Of a stretch of DNA of 64,000 nt, positions 8,519-16,399 are shown one piece after another (the first letter of the stretch is position 1; each line of letters opens with the position of its first letter). A model generated the notes under the pieces. The model saw nothing but the letters and a program-made list of their open reading frames with translations, had not been told where the DNA came from and ran no database searches. The DNA lies in assembly GCA_041660925.1 (NCBI GenBank), contig JBAZVI010000004.1, positions 248,001-312,000 of the forward strand, read 5' to 3'. This stretch comes from Elusimicrobiota bacterium. Its GTDB lineage: Bacteria > Elusimicrobiota > Elusimicrobia > UBA1565. A program made the translations under genes and the position numbers.

Positions 8519-9745
8519 TTGCGCGCTCTCTTCCTGTCGGCGATGCTCCTCCTCCCTCTCCGCGCCGCCGCCGCGCCGGTCGAATACCGCATCGGCGTGC
8601 TCGCCAACCGCGGTCCCGAGGAGTGCCTCAAGCGCTGGCAGCCCACGGCGCAGGCGCTGACCCGCCGGGTACGGGGAGCGGTCTTCCGCATCGTGCCGCT
8701 CCCCTACGACGGGATCGACGCGGCCATCGCTCACCGGCAGGTCGATTTCTGCATCGTCAACCCCGCGGAATACGTCCGTCTCGAGCTGCGCTACGGCGCC
8801 CAGCGCATCGCCACGCTCCAGAACCTCATCCTCGGGAAGCCCCTCATCGTCTACGGCACCGCCGTGGTGACGCGCGCGGCCCGCACGGAGATCGCGGGCT
8901 TCCGCGACCTGCGCGGCCTGCGCGTCATGGCGCCCGACAAGGGCTCCTTCGGCGGCTGGCTCATGGCCGAGCGGGAGCTTCTGGATGCGGGCGTCGCCCC
9001 GCGCCAGCTCAAGAGCCTCGAGTTCGGCGGCATCCAGGACGCCCCCGTCTACGCGGTCCGCGACGGCCGGGCCGACGCGGGCATCGTCCGCAGCGACCTT
9101 CTGGAGAACCTCGCGCATGAGGGGAAGATCGACCTCGAGGACTACCGGGTCCTGCCGGCCCCGAAAGGAGACCCGCGCGTGCCCTCGCGGATGCCCTTCC
9201 TCCACAGCACCCGCCTGTATCCGGAATGGCCCTTCGCGAAGTTGGCGCACACCCCCGAAGAGATCACCGATAAAGTCCTCATCGCCCTCCTCGAGATCGT
9301 ACCGGGCGAGGCGGCGGCGAAGGCCGGGCGCTACTACGGCTGGACCGCGCCGCTGAACTACGAGCCGGTCCACGATTGCCTTCGGGAGCTGCGCTATCCT
9401 CCGTACGAGGACTATGGCAAGGTCACGCTCCGCGACGCCCTGCGCGCCTACTGGCCCCAGCTCCTCGCCTTTCTGCTGGCCGCGGCCGCGCTCGCCGCCT
9501 TCGCGCTGCGCCTGCGCCGGCTCAACGCACGGCTCCGCCTGGCGCTCTCCGAAGTCCGGACCCTCAGCGGCCTGCTCCCCATCTGCGCCGCCTGCAAGCG
9601 CATCCGCGACGACAAAGGGTACTGGAAGCAGATCGAGTCCTACATCCGCACGCGCACCGACGCGGAGTTCACCCACAGCATCTGCCCGGAGTGCGCGCAG
9701 AAGCTCTACCCCGACCTGCAGGACGACCCCCCGAAGACGACTTGA
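8519..9745 (+). CDS. PhnD-like periplasmic binding domain fused to TM helix and zinc-finger tail
   Basis: 408 residues from TTG 8519; the first ATG downstream would cut the signal peptide. After the signal (RALFLSAMLLLPLRAAAA) comes a phosphate/phosphonate-type solute-binding domain, about residues 20-275, with RIGVLANRGPEECLKRWQP, DFCIVNPAEYV and LRVMAPDKGSFGGWL. A transmembrane helix follows (~310-330), then a short cytoplasmic tail with GLLPICAACKRIRDDKGYW and SICPECAQKLYPDL, a CxxC pair set. That tail is usually found at the C-terminus of PAS/GAF sensor kinases and receivers, but here there is no kinase or GGDEF domain. It looks like a transmembrane sensor with an unknown output. Likely co-transcribed with the adenosine deaminase gene. 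Confidence 0.82.
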   Translation: MRALFLSAMLLLPLRAAAAPVEYRIGVLANRGPEECLKRWQPTAQALTRRVRGAVFRIVPLPYDGIDAAIAHRQVDFCIVNPAEYVRLELRYGAQRIATLQNLILGKPLIVYGTAVVTRAARTEIAGFRDLRGLRVMAPDKGSFGGWLMAERELLDAGVAPRQLKSLEFGGIQDAPVYAVRDGRADAGIVRSDLLENLAHEGKIDLEDYRVLPAPKGDPRVPSRMPFLHSTRLYPEWPFAKLAHTPEEITDKVLIALLEIVPGEAAAKAGRYYGWTAPLNYEPVHDCLRELRYPPYEDYGKVTLRDALRAYWPQLLAFLLAAAALAAFALRLRRLNARLRLALSEVRTLSGLLPICAACKRIRDDKGYWKQIESYIRTRTDAEFTHSICPECAQKLYPDLQDDPPKTT

Positions 9746-9759
9746 GCCGCCCGAAATGA

Positions 9760-9792
9760 AAGGCGCCCCCCTCGCGGGGGGCGCCTTTTTTT
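9760..9792. terminator. Intrinsic terminator
   Basis: Stem AAGGCGCCCCC / GGGGGGCGCCTT with a short loop, followed by a run of T. It sits between the end of the PhnD-like gene (plus) and the end of the minus-strand gene 9811-10710, and can serve both. Confidence 0.9.
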
Positions 9793-9810
9793 AGGGACGA
9801 CGGAGGCCGT

Positions 9811-10710
9811 CTACCAGGCCGCGGCGGCCAGCGTCGGCATGAAGGTCACGCGGTCGGTGTCCCCGCGCTTGATGTAGGTGTCCTTGGAGACCTGCCCGAG
9901 ACGGCGGAAGCCCCACTCCACGTAGTACGTCTGCCCGACCTCGAGCTTCGCGGTCATGTCCGCGAGGAAGTCGTTGAAGTCCACCGTGTAGCGCTCGGCG
10001 GTCGGAAAGGAGACTTCCTTCTCGACGAGCGTCGAGTCGAACCAGCCCGGGACCTCGCGGCGGAGCTTGACCTTGATGGAGGTCTTCTCGCCCGGATAGT
10101 AGGACGCCCAGAGGTCCGTGAAGCTCGCGGCGACGGCGGCTCCGCGGTTGACGGGCGCCTCCGCCCGCAGACCCGCGGCGTCGGGGTCCATGGCGATGCG
10201 GCGGCCGGGGACGAGTTGGACGAGGTCTCCGAGCTCGCGGATCTTGTACTCGTGCGCGCCGGCGAGCACGTAGGTGCTCAGCCAGTTCCGCTCGAGACAG
10301 ACCTCGACGACCTCGCGCTCCCAGGGCAGCAGGGCCTGCCGGTCGAGGATCTCGACGCGCACCTGGCGGTTGTAGGTGAAGCCGGGCCGCTCATGGCAGA
10401 TGGGGCCGCTGTGGGGCGGGTTGGGGTTGTAGCACTCCTGGATGTACTCCGTGCTGGAGAGCCACGCGGTCGGCGACATGGAGGGGCCGTTGGGCTCGAA
10501 GACGAGGTTGGCGCATTCGCGGGTCGCCCGGATGTAGGCCGCGTCGATCTTCTCGACCTGGACCTTGTCTTCGCCGGCCTTTTCCTTCGCGACGGAGAGG
10601 ATCTGCTGGACGTCGACGCCCTGGTCGAAAGCGACCGCGGGCGCTTCTGCGCGGACCGCGGAGGCCAGGAGCCCGGCCAGGACCGCGGCGCAGATGCTTC
10701 GGATCACCAT
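9811..10710 (-). CDS. Exported protein, unknown
   Basis: 299 residues with signal peptide MVIRSICAAVLAGLLASAVRAEA. ATG 10710 is supported by GGAGGTGG 5 nt upstream; an in-frame ATG 15 nt earlier would overlap that site. The mature protein has scattered cysteines (for example ATRECANL, IQECYN, GPICHE, VEVCLE) that could form disulfides, and a C-terminal half rich in beta-type sequence. No family was recognised. The gene is monocistronic, ends at a shared terminator, and has an AT-rich upstream region with two kinds of short repeat. Confidence 0.75.
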   Translation of the reverse strand: MVIRSICAAVLAGLLASAVRAEAPAVAFDQGVDVQQILSVAKEKAGEDKVQVEKIDAAYIRATRECANLVFEPNGPSMSPTAWLSSTEYIQECYNPNPPHSGPICHERPGFTYNRQVRVEILDRQALLPWEREVVEVCLERNWLSTYVLAGAHEYKIRELGDLVQLVPGRRIAMDPDAAGLRAEAPVNRGAAVAASFTDLWASYYPGEKTSIKVKLRREVPGWFDSTLVEKEVSFPTAERYTVDFNDFLADMTAKLEVGQTYYVEWGFRRLGQVSKDTYIKRGDTDRVTFMPTLAAAAW

Positions 10711-10733
10711 TGCTGCCACCTCCATGGACAGGC

Positions 10734-10818
10734 GGTACCAAAAGGCCTATCCGTATGGTAGGTCCATGGTACCAAATGAGTAGGCCCAAAGCAACATGTT
10801 TGTAACGTTCGTATGGTA
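10734..10818 (-). promoter_or_regulatory. Upstream repeats, possible operators
   Basis: Two copies of CGTATGGTA (10752-10760, 10810-10818) and two of GGTACCAAA (10734-10742, 10768-10776) lie upstream of the minus-strand exported-protein gene. GGTACC is itself palindromic. The spacing suggests a regulator-binding array, not chance, but no -35/-10 pair is convincing. Confidence 0.35.
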
Positions 10819-10888
10819 TTGGGGGGCTTAGGGGACATCCCTGCGCGGATGCGCGGCGGCGGGAAAATCTTCTATCATTAGGTCAGGC

Positions 10889-11563
10889 ATGGACCCCGCG
10901 CTCATCCGCCGCTTTCTCAAGGAGACCCGCGTTCTGCGGCCGCCGCGGCGTCGGCTCTCGACCTTCGGCGCCACGAAGATCGAGTACCACCTCGTCTCTC
11001 CGGTCGAGGACCTGCCCGACAAGACGCGCCTGCGCGAAGGCACCGTGCTCTCGGAGAAGCCGAAAGTCCTCACCGCCGAGGCCCTGCGCGAGCGCTTCGA
11101 GGGCTTCGGCGACGACGCGCGCGGCTTCGAGGAATGGCTGCAGGGAGAGTACCGCGACCTCCTGCGCGCGCTCGAGTACCGCTTCCGCAACGACGGCCTG
11201 AGCACCCGGGTATTGACCCAGGATCCCCGCGACACCGCCCGGAGAATCATCGAGGACCTCGACGCCCGCGACTCGGCGCAGGGCGCCGTCATCCTCTGCC
11301 CCGACGGCGGCTGGTCGCTGGCCCTCATGAAGTTCACGCTCGACGAGGCCGCACGCTCCTTCCCCGGCAACGTCCGCGACCTGGAAAGGCGCGAAGGCTT
11401 CGACCCGGGCGCCGCCGAGGCCCGACGACGCCGCGCCGAGGTGGAGCGGCTCTTCTCCGCGGCCTCCGCCGACGCCTCCGCGCGCGAGGGTCTGCGCCGC
11501 AGGCTCGAGGACTTCGGCCTCTTCGGCGAATACGAGGACCGCTTCCTCTCCCTCTATAAATGA
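10889..11563 (+). CDS. Conserved-looking soluble protein, unknown
   Basis: 224 residues with no signal peptide or membrane span. It opens MDPALIRRFLKETRVLRPPRRRLSTFG and is rich in charged helices (RRIIEDLDARDS, LERREGF, EAARRR-type runs). TATCAT lies 10 nt before ATG 10889 with no Shine-Dalgarno. Its stop overlaps the next start (ATGA), pairing it with a lipoprotein. Family not recognised; composition suggests a cytoplasmic helical protein. Confidence 0.65.
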   Translation: MDPALIRRFLKETRVLRPPRRRLSTFGATKIEYHLVSPVEDLPDKTRLREGTVLSEKPKVLTAEALRERFEGFGDDARGFEEWLQGEYRDLLRALEYRFRNDGLSTRVLTQDPRDTARRIIEDLDARDSAQGAVILCPDGGWSLALMKFTLDEAARSFPGNVRDLERREGFDPGAAEARRRRAEVERLFSAASADASAREGLRRRLEDFGLFGEYEDRFLSLYK

Positions 11564-12039
11564 AGAACCTCCTCCCCCTCCTCATCCTCCCCTGTCTCCT
11601 CGCGACGGCCTGCCGCAAGCCGGCGCCGAGCCCGGAAGCCCCCGCTCCCGACGCGGGGCTCCCCCTCACGGTGACGAGCCCCGCCGTCCCGGTCACGGCC
11701 GACGCGTCCACCTCGGCCGCGCACCCGGGCCCGGGCTGGATCCCGCCCGCGACCGCCGTCCCGACGACGGCGTCCCGCGTGGCTCCCATCGTCTCCGAAG
11801 GGACCACCGGACAGTTCCGGCTCGCGCCCCCGGTCACGGGCCCCACGGTCGTCGCCCCTCCCGTCTTCAAAGGAGGGCGCCCCGCTCAGGGGAAGAAGCC
11901 CGCGCAGGGCGGCGGCGCGAAGCCGCCCGCCGCTGCACTGGGCGCGACCCCGCCCGGCTGCGGCGCCAAACCCGCGCAGCCCCTGCTCGGCCCCGCCGCG
12001 CCGACGGACGAGGAGCCGGACGCCTGCGGCCCCAAGTAG
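11560..12039 (+). CDS. Small Pro/Ala-rich lipoprotein
   Basis: 159 residues. The signal MKNLLPLLILPCLLATACRK ends in a lipobox (LATAC) with Cys18 as the lipidated residue. The rest is Pro/Ala/Gly/Thr-rich and probably disordered, with three late cysteines (PGCGAKP and DACGPK). No domain recognised. Coupled to the preceding gene through ATGA. Likely envelope-anchored. Confidence 0.65.
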   Translation: MKNLLPLLILPCLLATACRKPAPSPEAPAPDAGLPLTVTSPAVPVTADASTSAAHPGPGWIPPATAVPTTASRVAPIVSEGTTGQFRLAPPVTGPTVVAPPVFKGGRPAQGKKPAQGGGAKPPAAALGATPPGCGAKPAQPLLGPAAPTDEEPDACGPK

Positions 12040-12050
12040 GGGCCGTTCTT

Positions 12051-12177
12051 CCTTAACTCCCCTTCCCCAGGGGAAGGGGCTGGGGTAGGGGAGTACAGCG
12101 AAAAGAATCTCCGCATCTGTACGTTCAACAGCGATTCCCCCTTCCCCTACCCCTTCCCGCGGGAAGGGGAGTTAGGG
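12051..12177. repeat. C-rich palindromic intergenic repeat, copy 1 (two inverted halves)
   Basis: Left half begins CTTAACTCCCCTTCCCC and continues GGGGAAGGGGCTGGGGTAGG. The right half (from 12137) is its reverse complement in outline, CCCCTACCCCTTCCC then GGGAAGGGGAGTTAGG, with about 45 bp of unrelated sequence between. Related copies occur near 16519, 42256, 42857 and 46740. Confidence 0.7.
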
Positions 12178-12193
12178 AAAAACAACACCCTTA

Positions 12194-12222
12194 TTGACAC
12201 CGCAAGGCCGATTTGTTCTACT
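12194..12222 (+). promoter_or_regulatory. Sigma70-type promoter of the subtilisin gene
   Basis: TTGACA (12194-12199), 17-nt spacer, TCTACT (12217-12222). The predicted transcript has a leader of about 25 nt with AAGGAGG 5 nt before the start codon. Confidence 0.75.
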
Positions 12223-12253
12223 GCGCTTTGCCGCACGTCGCAAGGAGGTGGTC

Positions 12254-13570
12254 ATGCCCATCCGCGGGCTTGCCGTCGCTTTCGCCGTCGTCCTTTCCGC
12301 CGCGCAGTCCTTCGCGGCCTCGCCTTTCGACTCCGGCTCGACGCCCGACGCGCGTCCTTTCCTTTCGTCGGGCCAGAGCGACGAAAGGACGGCGCGAGAG
12401 GAGAACGGCCCGCGCGCCGCTCTTTCCGAAGCGCGCCTGGCCCAGGTCCCGGCCCTGCAGCCCGCCCCCTCGCCGCTGGCCCCGGAGGCCGTCGGCCCCA
12501 ACGCGATGGTGCGCCGCATCATCACCTTCAAGAAGGGCACGCCGCTGCCGCGCCAGCTCCAGCTCACGCAGGTCGGCGGCGGGGTCGTGCTCGCCAAGCT
12601 CGGGCTCATCAGCGCGCTCTCCATCGCCGTGCCGCAGACGAGCCTCCTCTCTTTCGAGAAGGGGCTCGCCGCCTTCCCGGAGGTCGTGCGCATCGAGAAC
12701 GACCGCGTCCAGAACTGGCTCAAGGACGTCCCCGCCGCGCCGCCCGCCGCGGGGCAGAAGACGCCCTGGGGCATCGAGCGCGTCCGCGCCGCCGCCGCCT
12801 GGCCGCTCACCCGCGGCGCCGGCGTGAAGGTCGCCGTCATCGACACCGGCATCGACCCGACGCACCCCGACCTGCGCGTGCTCGGCGGCTACAGCTCCAT
12901 CACCCACGACGAGAAGTTCGCCGACGGGCACGGGCACGGCACGCATGTGGCGGGGACCATCGCCGCCCTCGACGACGGCAAGGGCGTCGTAGGCGTCGCC
13001 CCGGAGGTCGCGCTCTACGGCGTGCAGGTCCTCGGCGCCGACGGCAGCGGGAGCTTCGCCACCGTCATCGAGGGCATCCAGTGGGCCGTCGAGCACAAGA
13101 TGGACGTCGCGAACATGAGCCTGGGCGCGAGCGAGGGGACGCCCGCGCTCGAGGAGGCGGTGAAGGCCGCCGCCGAGGCCGGCCTCACGATCGTCGCCGC
13201 CGCCGGCAACTCCGGCGGCGAGGTCGGCTATCCCGCCGTCTACCCGGAGGTCCTCGCGGTCTCCGCGATCGACTCCGCGGGAAAGCTCGCCTACTTCTCG
13301 AGCCGCGGTCCGCAGGTCGCCTTCGCCGCTCCCGGCGTCTCGGTCGAGTCCTGCTACCTCGGCGGCGCCTACGAGACGATGGACGGGACCTCGATGGCCT
13401 CGCCCCACGTCGCCGGGCTGGCCGCCCTCGCCGCCGCGCACGGCGCGCACGGCCCCAAGGCCCTGCGCGCGGCCCTCGAGGCCGCCGCCTCCCCCCTGCC
13501 GGGACTCTCGAAGGAGGAGCAGGGCGCCGGCCTCGTCGACGCCGGGCGCCTGACGGCCCCCAGGTCCTGA
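12254..13570 (+). CDS. Exported subtilisin-like serine protease (S8)
   Basis: 438 residues. Signal peptide (residues 1-22, ending SAAQSFAAS), a propeptide of about 130 residues, then the S8 catalytic domain. The catalytic triad is visible: Asp in VAVIDTGIDPTHPDL, His in GHGTHVAGTIAA and Ser in GTSMASPHVAGLAAL. The oxyanion Asn is in VAAAGNSGG. Start ATG 12254 is fixed by the AAGGAGG site and signal peptide. Likely secreted and self-processing; substrate unknown. Monocistronic, with its own promoter and a strong downstream hairpin. Confidence 0.95.
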   Translation: MPIRGLAVAFAVVLSAAQSFAASPFDSGSTPDARPFLSSGQSDERTAREENGPRAALSEARLAQVPALQPAPSPLAPEAVGPNAMVRRIITFKKGTPLPRQLQLTQVGGGVVLAKLGLISALSIAVPQTSLLSFEKGLAAFPEVVRIENDRVQNWLKDVPAAPPAAGQKTPWGIERVRAAAAWPLTRGAGVKVAVIDTGIDPTHPDLRVLGGYSSITHDEKFADGHGHGTHVAGTIAALDDGKGVVGVAPEVALYGVQVLGADGSGSFATVIEGIQWAVEHKMDVANMSLGASEGTPALEEAVKAAAEAGLTIVAAAGNSGGEVGYPAVYPEVLAVSAIDSAGKLAYFSSRGPQVAFAAPGVSVESCYLGGAYETMDGTSMASPHVAGLAALAAAHGAHGPKALRAALEAAASPLPGLSKEEQGAGLVDAGRLTAPRS

Positions 13571-13584
13571 ACTTTGCACGGACG

Positions 13585-13618
13585 GGAAGCCCCTCGGCCC
13601 GTCGGCCGAGGGGCTTCC
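13585..13618 (+). terminator. Hairpin after the protease gene
   Basis: Perfect 15-bp stem GGAAGCCCCTCGGCC / GGCCGAGGGGCTTCC with a 4-nt loop. The T-run is weak (ATTTG). Confidence 0.7.
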
Positions 13619-13637
13619 ATTTGCCCTCCCCGGCGAG

Positions 13638-13643
13638 TATGAT
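13638..13643 (+). promoter_or_regulatory. TATGAT box, 6 nt before GTG
   Basis: TATGAT lies exactly 6 nt upstream of GTG 13650, without a Shine-Dalgarno or -35. Typical of the leaderless-type starts in this window. Confidence 0.5.
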
Positions 13644-13649
13644 TTATCC

Positions 13650-14279
13650 GTGCTGAAGACCCGGGCGGGACGACGGTTCCTCTGCGCCGCCGGCGTCGGC
13701 GCCGCCGCGCTGGCGCTCGTCCTCGGTCTGCGCCTCTCGCGCCCCGCCTACCGGCCGCAGGCGCCGGAGTACCGCGGCCGCGGCCCCGACGCCGCCCCCG
13801 TCGAGCTCGCGATGTTCTCGGACTTCGAGTGCGGCGGCTGCCGCGCCTCCGAGGAGCCGCTCAAGCAGCTCGACGGCCTCTTCCCGGGGAAGATCCGCTT
13901 CATCTTCAAGCACATGCCCTGGGACTTCCACCGCCACGCGCAGGCCGCGGCCGTGGCCGCCGAGTGCGCGGGCCGCGCGGGGAAGTTCTGGGCCTACCAC
14001 GACCTCCTCTTCACGAAGCAGGCCGAGTGGGTCGTCGTCGAGGACCCGGCCCCGCTCTTCGCGCGCTACGCGCGCGAGGTCGGCGCCGCGGCCGCCCCCT
14101 TCGAGGCCTGCCGCAAGGACCCCGCCTCGGCCGCGGCGGTGGACGCCGACGCGAAGGAAGCCAAGGACCACTGGGTGCGGGCGACCCCGACCTTCTTCGT
14201 CAACGGGAAGCGCTTCGTCGGCGTGCGCCAGCTGCGCGGCCCCGGCTTCAACCTCATCGAGAGGGCCTTGAAGAAATGA
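13650..14279 (+). CDS. Membrane-anchored DsbA/thioredoxin-fold protein
   Basis: 209 residues. N-terminal hydrophobic anchor or signal (residues 9-27), then a thioredoxin-fold domain of the DsbA/BdbD-like four-cysteine group. The active-site CGGC is in FSDFECGGCRASE, with IRFIFKHMPWDFHRHA and the cis-Pro loop ATPTFFVNGKRFVG. Expected to be a periplasmic thiol oxidoreductase. Starts at GTG 13650. Overlaps the MauE-like gene by ATGA, so the two very probably form one redox system. Confidence 0.88.
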   Translation: MLKTRAGRRFLCAAGVGAAALALVLGLRLSRPAYRPQAPEYRGRGPDAAPVELAMFSDFECGGCRASEEPLKQLDGLFPGKIRFIFKHMPWDFHRHAQAAAVAAECAGRAGKFWAYHDLLFTKQAEWVVVEDPAPLFARYAREVGAAAAPFEACRKDPASAAAVDADAKEAKDHWVRATPTFFVNGKRFVGVRQLRGPGFNLIERALKK

Positions 14280-14731
14280 GCCCCGAGACCCGAGCCCGCG
14301 TCGGTCTGGCCGCCCGCCTGCTCCTGGCGGCGCTCTTCCTGTTCTCGGGCCTCGAGAAGGCCTGGGCCCCGGCCGAGGACTTCGCCGCGGTCGTCGAGGC
14401 CTACAAGCTCGTCCCCCCCGAGCTCCTCATGCCTTTCGCGACCCTCCTGCCGCTCGCGGAGATCGTCCTCGGGCTCTCGCTGCTCCTGGGCGCCTTCGTC
14501 CGCGCCGCCTGCGCCGGCGCGGCGCTGCTGAACCTGGTCTTCATCGCCGCGCTCGCCTCGACGCTCGCGCGCGGCCTGGAGCTCGAGAGCTGCGGCTGCT
14601 TCGGCGGCGTGCACCTCACCCCTTTGCAGGCGATGTCCGTGGACGCCTTCATGATCGCGCTGGCCGTTCTGGCCTGGCGCGGCGCGGGGACGCTCTTCGC
14701 GCTCGACGGATGGATGGACGGAGGGGACTGA
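14276..14731 (+). CDS. MauE/DoxX-family membrane redox partner
   Basis: 151 residues with four hydrophobic segments, matching the MauE/DoxX membrane protein group. Key features are FSGLEKAWAP in the first segment and a CGCFG motif (ESCGCFGGVHLTP) in the third loop, where MauE-like proteins carry redox cysteines. In this context it probably transfers electrons to or from the neighbouring thioredoxin-fold protein. Couplings on both sides (ATGA upstream, TGATG downstream) place it in a three-gene operon. Confidence 0.82.
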   Translation: MSPETRARVGLAARLLLAALFLFSGLEKAWAPAEDFAAVVEAYKLVPPELLMPFATLLPLAEIVLGLSLLLGAFVRAACAGAALLNLVFIAALASTLARGLELESCGCFGGVHLTPLQAMSVDAFMIALAVLAWRGAGTLFALDGWMDGGD

Positions 14732-15120
14732 TGGCCGCCAAGAAGAAGATCCTGGCCGTGGACGACGACGCGGGAATCTGCGAGCTCTACGAGACCGGCA
14801 TCCCGGCGATGGGCTACGACCTGACCTGCGCCTCGAGCGGGAAGCAGGCGAAGGCCCAGATCGCCAAGGAGATCCCGGACCTCATCCTCATGGACATCAT
14901 GATGCCCGACCTCGACGGCATCACCCTCACCCGCGAGATCCTCTCGGACCCGAAGACCTCGAAGGTCCCCATCCTCATCGTCAGCGGGCTCAGCGACGCC
15001 GCGACCCTCAACGACGCCCTCCTCTTCGGCGCCGTGGACTACGTGGTCAAGCCGCTCGACATGAACGTGCTCAAGAGCAAGATCGAGCGCTGCCTCGCCA
15101 TCGCCGAGAAGCGGAAGTAA
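14731..15120 (+). CDS. Stand-alone response regulator receiver
   Basis: 129 residues, a single receiver domain without an output domain. Acidic pocket VDDD near the N-terminus, phospho-acceptor Asp in LILMDIMMPDLDG, conserved Ser/Thr region IVSGLSD and Lys in VVKPLD. Starts at ATG 14731, overlapping the MauE-like stop by 1 nt. Its position behind redox genes is unusual; a phospho-relay or redox-linked signalling role is possible but not shown. Followed by a strong terminator. Confidence 0.92.
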   Translation: MAAKKKILAVDDDAGICELYETGIPAMGYDLTCASSGKQAKAQIAKEIPDLILMDIMMPDLDGITLTREILSDPKTSKVPILIVSGLSDAATLNDALLFGAVDYVVKPLDMNVLKSKIERCLAIAEKRK

Positions 15121-15122
15121 TC

Positions 15123-15170
15123 ACAAAAGGGACGCCCCCTCCACTTGAACCGAGGGGGCGTCCCTTTTGT
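15123..15170 (+). terminator. Intrinsic terminator
   Basis: ACAAAAGGGACGCCCCCT pairs with AGGGGGCGTCCCTTTTGT around a 12-nt loop and ends the thioredoxin/MauE/receiver operon. The A- and T-flanks make it usable from both strands. Confidence 0.9.
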
Positions 15171-15199
15171 GTTCTTACTTATTCGAGCGCGCCATACGC

Positions 15200-15426
15200 C
15201 TAGGAATCAATGCCACCGGATGCAACGAGCTCCCTCACGTTGCATGCATTCGGGGAGGCCGCCGCCTGAAGGCCGCTCGATAGGTTCCTTGTCACCACCG
15301 ACAGCGGAAGATTCCCCCGACTCTCTGCTGCGCCTATCAGCATGGGGAGCTGGAATTCTGCGTACAGAGAGTTGCCGCTTCCATGTCAATGGGAAGGAAC
15401 AGCAAGAACAAAAGCAAAACACTCAT
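15200..15426 (-). pseudogene. Frameshifted small exported-protein gene (remnant)
   Basis: ATG 15426 overlaps the stop of the upstream gene (ATGA) and begins a signal-peptide-like stretch (MSVLLLFLLFLPIDMEAATL). That frame stops at 15337. The other frame continues with protein-like sequence (SLYAEFQLPMLIGAAESR, then RELVASGGIDS) to a TAG at 15200-15202. The two parts read as one short exported protein interrupted by a one-base shift. An assembly error is an alternative. Sequence is AT-richer than its surroundings. Confidence 0.4.
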
Positions 15427-16130
15427 GGGGCGACTTCGATAGTGACCTCGTTTGATTCATTTCGACCGAGCCAACGATGCAAGGAATCCTCGTAAGACTT
15501 CATCTGCCTTTCACGTGGGATTCCTCGCTTCTCTAATTCAACAATCGTCGCCTGATTCGGTGGATTCGGGCGCGGGGGGGCGTACACGGCTCTGATGCGA
15601 TATGTCCCGGGTTTGTCGAACTGAAAACGAGACGCCAGATCCCTGAACCTGTTCGGAGGAGGAGTATCCGGTCTCGTCGACAAAGTCTCTCCAGGGTGAA
15701 GGGCAAGCTGCAACCCGCCGCTCGTCTTCTCATTGGCTTTCAACCTTTCAAAAGCCGCTGCCTTCTGCCCCTCAGTCCAATTCTCCGGGAATTCAATCTC
15801 CTCTCTCACAAGACGATCTTCCAAGTAACTACCAAGCATTCTGGCTGTCTTCCCACCCGGCGGTGTCACATAAAACTCGAATCCCTGCGACAGATGAAGA
15901 CTGCCGCTCTTAATGAATGAAACTGGAACCTCAACGAGAGAAACAATTTCATCTCCGATGTTCCGGATCTCCAAGCAGTATCGTAATTTTTCTCCTTTTC
16001 GAAGAATCGTCTTTTCTGGAATAAGGCGGATGGCTAATCCCCGCCCAGACTTCTGAGGCTTCCACCCACGCGGAGTAGGCTGCACCAGCTCTTTGCGATC
16101 AGACGTCTCCTGCCTGTCTAGAGCGACCAT
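15423..16130 (-). CDS. Ig-like-domain protein, probably the body of a frameshifted lipoprotein
   Basis: About 235 residues from ATG 16130 (GTG 16142 is an alternative). It has no export signal of its own, although its core looks extracytoplasmic and beta-sandwich-like: LAIRLIPEKTILRKGEKLRY, EIRNIGDEIVSLVEVPVSF, then FDKPGTYRIRAVYAPP. The upstream overlapping frame supplies a lipoprotein signal that ends at 16118, so the two may be one gene split at the GGAAATGG stretch around 16128. Composition is AT-richer than neighbouring genes, suggesting acquisition. Function unknown. Confidence 0.55.
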   Translation of the reverse strand: MVALDRQETSDRKELVQPTPRGWKPQKSGRGLAIRLIPEKTILRKGEKLRYCLEIRNIGDEIVSLVEVPVSFIKSGSLHLSQGFEFYVTPPGGKTARMLGSYLEDRLVREEIEFPENWTEGQKAAAFERLKANEKTSGGLQLALHPGETLSTRPDTPPPNRFRDLASRFQFDKPGTYRIRAVYAPPRPNPPNQATIVELEKRGIPRERQMKSYEDSLHRWLGRNESNEVTIEVAP

Positions 16131-16342
16131 TTCCGGAACCACCGCCAGAAGGAACGCTTTTTTCTCTCATCCAGCTTTTTTGAATCCCTTATGCGTTCTG
16201 AAAGCTGACTCTCAGATAGCCCCTTCCATCCCTGCTCTGTATTCGTCCCATTCCCAGTTCGATCTCCGGACGCATCGCGTTTCCCACACGATGAAAAGGT
16301 AAGGGCGATGATGACAAGGAAAATTCTGATCTCAATCGGCAT
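16118..16342 (-). CDS. Lipoprotein N-terminus (short or broken gene)
   Basis: 74 residues from ATG 16342, which has GGAGG 11 nt upstream. The signal MPIEIRIFLVIIALTFSSCG has a lipobox ending in Cys19. A charged helical segment follows (SESQLSERIRDSKKLDERKK) to a TAG at 16118. Either a tiny lipoprotein or, more likely, the 5' part of the frame that continues in the downstream overlapping gene. A GTG at 16384 would give a longer, unlikely N-terminus. Confidence 0.5.
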   Translation of the reverse strand: MPIEIRIFLVIIALTFSSCGKRDASGDRTGNGTNTEQGWKGLSESQLSERIRDSKKLDERKKRSFWRWFRKWSL

Positions 16343-16393
16343 GTTGATGCGCGCCTCCAACATCGAATCCATTATGTCAGCCACAGTGTTCTG

Positions 16394-16399
16394 ATTATA
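16394..16399 (-). promoter_or_regulatory. TATAAT -10 box with TG extension
   Basis: Minus-strand TGATATAAT, about 50 nt upstream of ATG 16342. Good extended -10 for the AT-rich gene pair; no clear -35. Confidence 0.55.

Noticed and set aside
15145..15495. 116-residue plus-strand frame in the AT-rich patch
   Set aside because: No ribosome site, no protein-like features; the minus strand carries coupled gene remnants.
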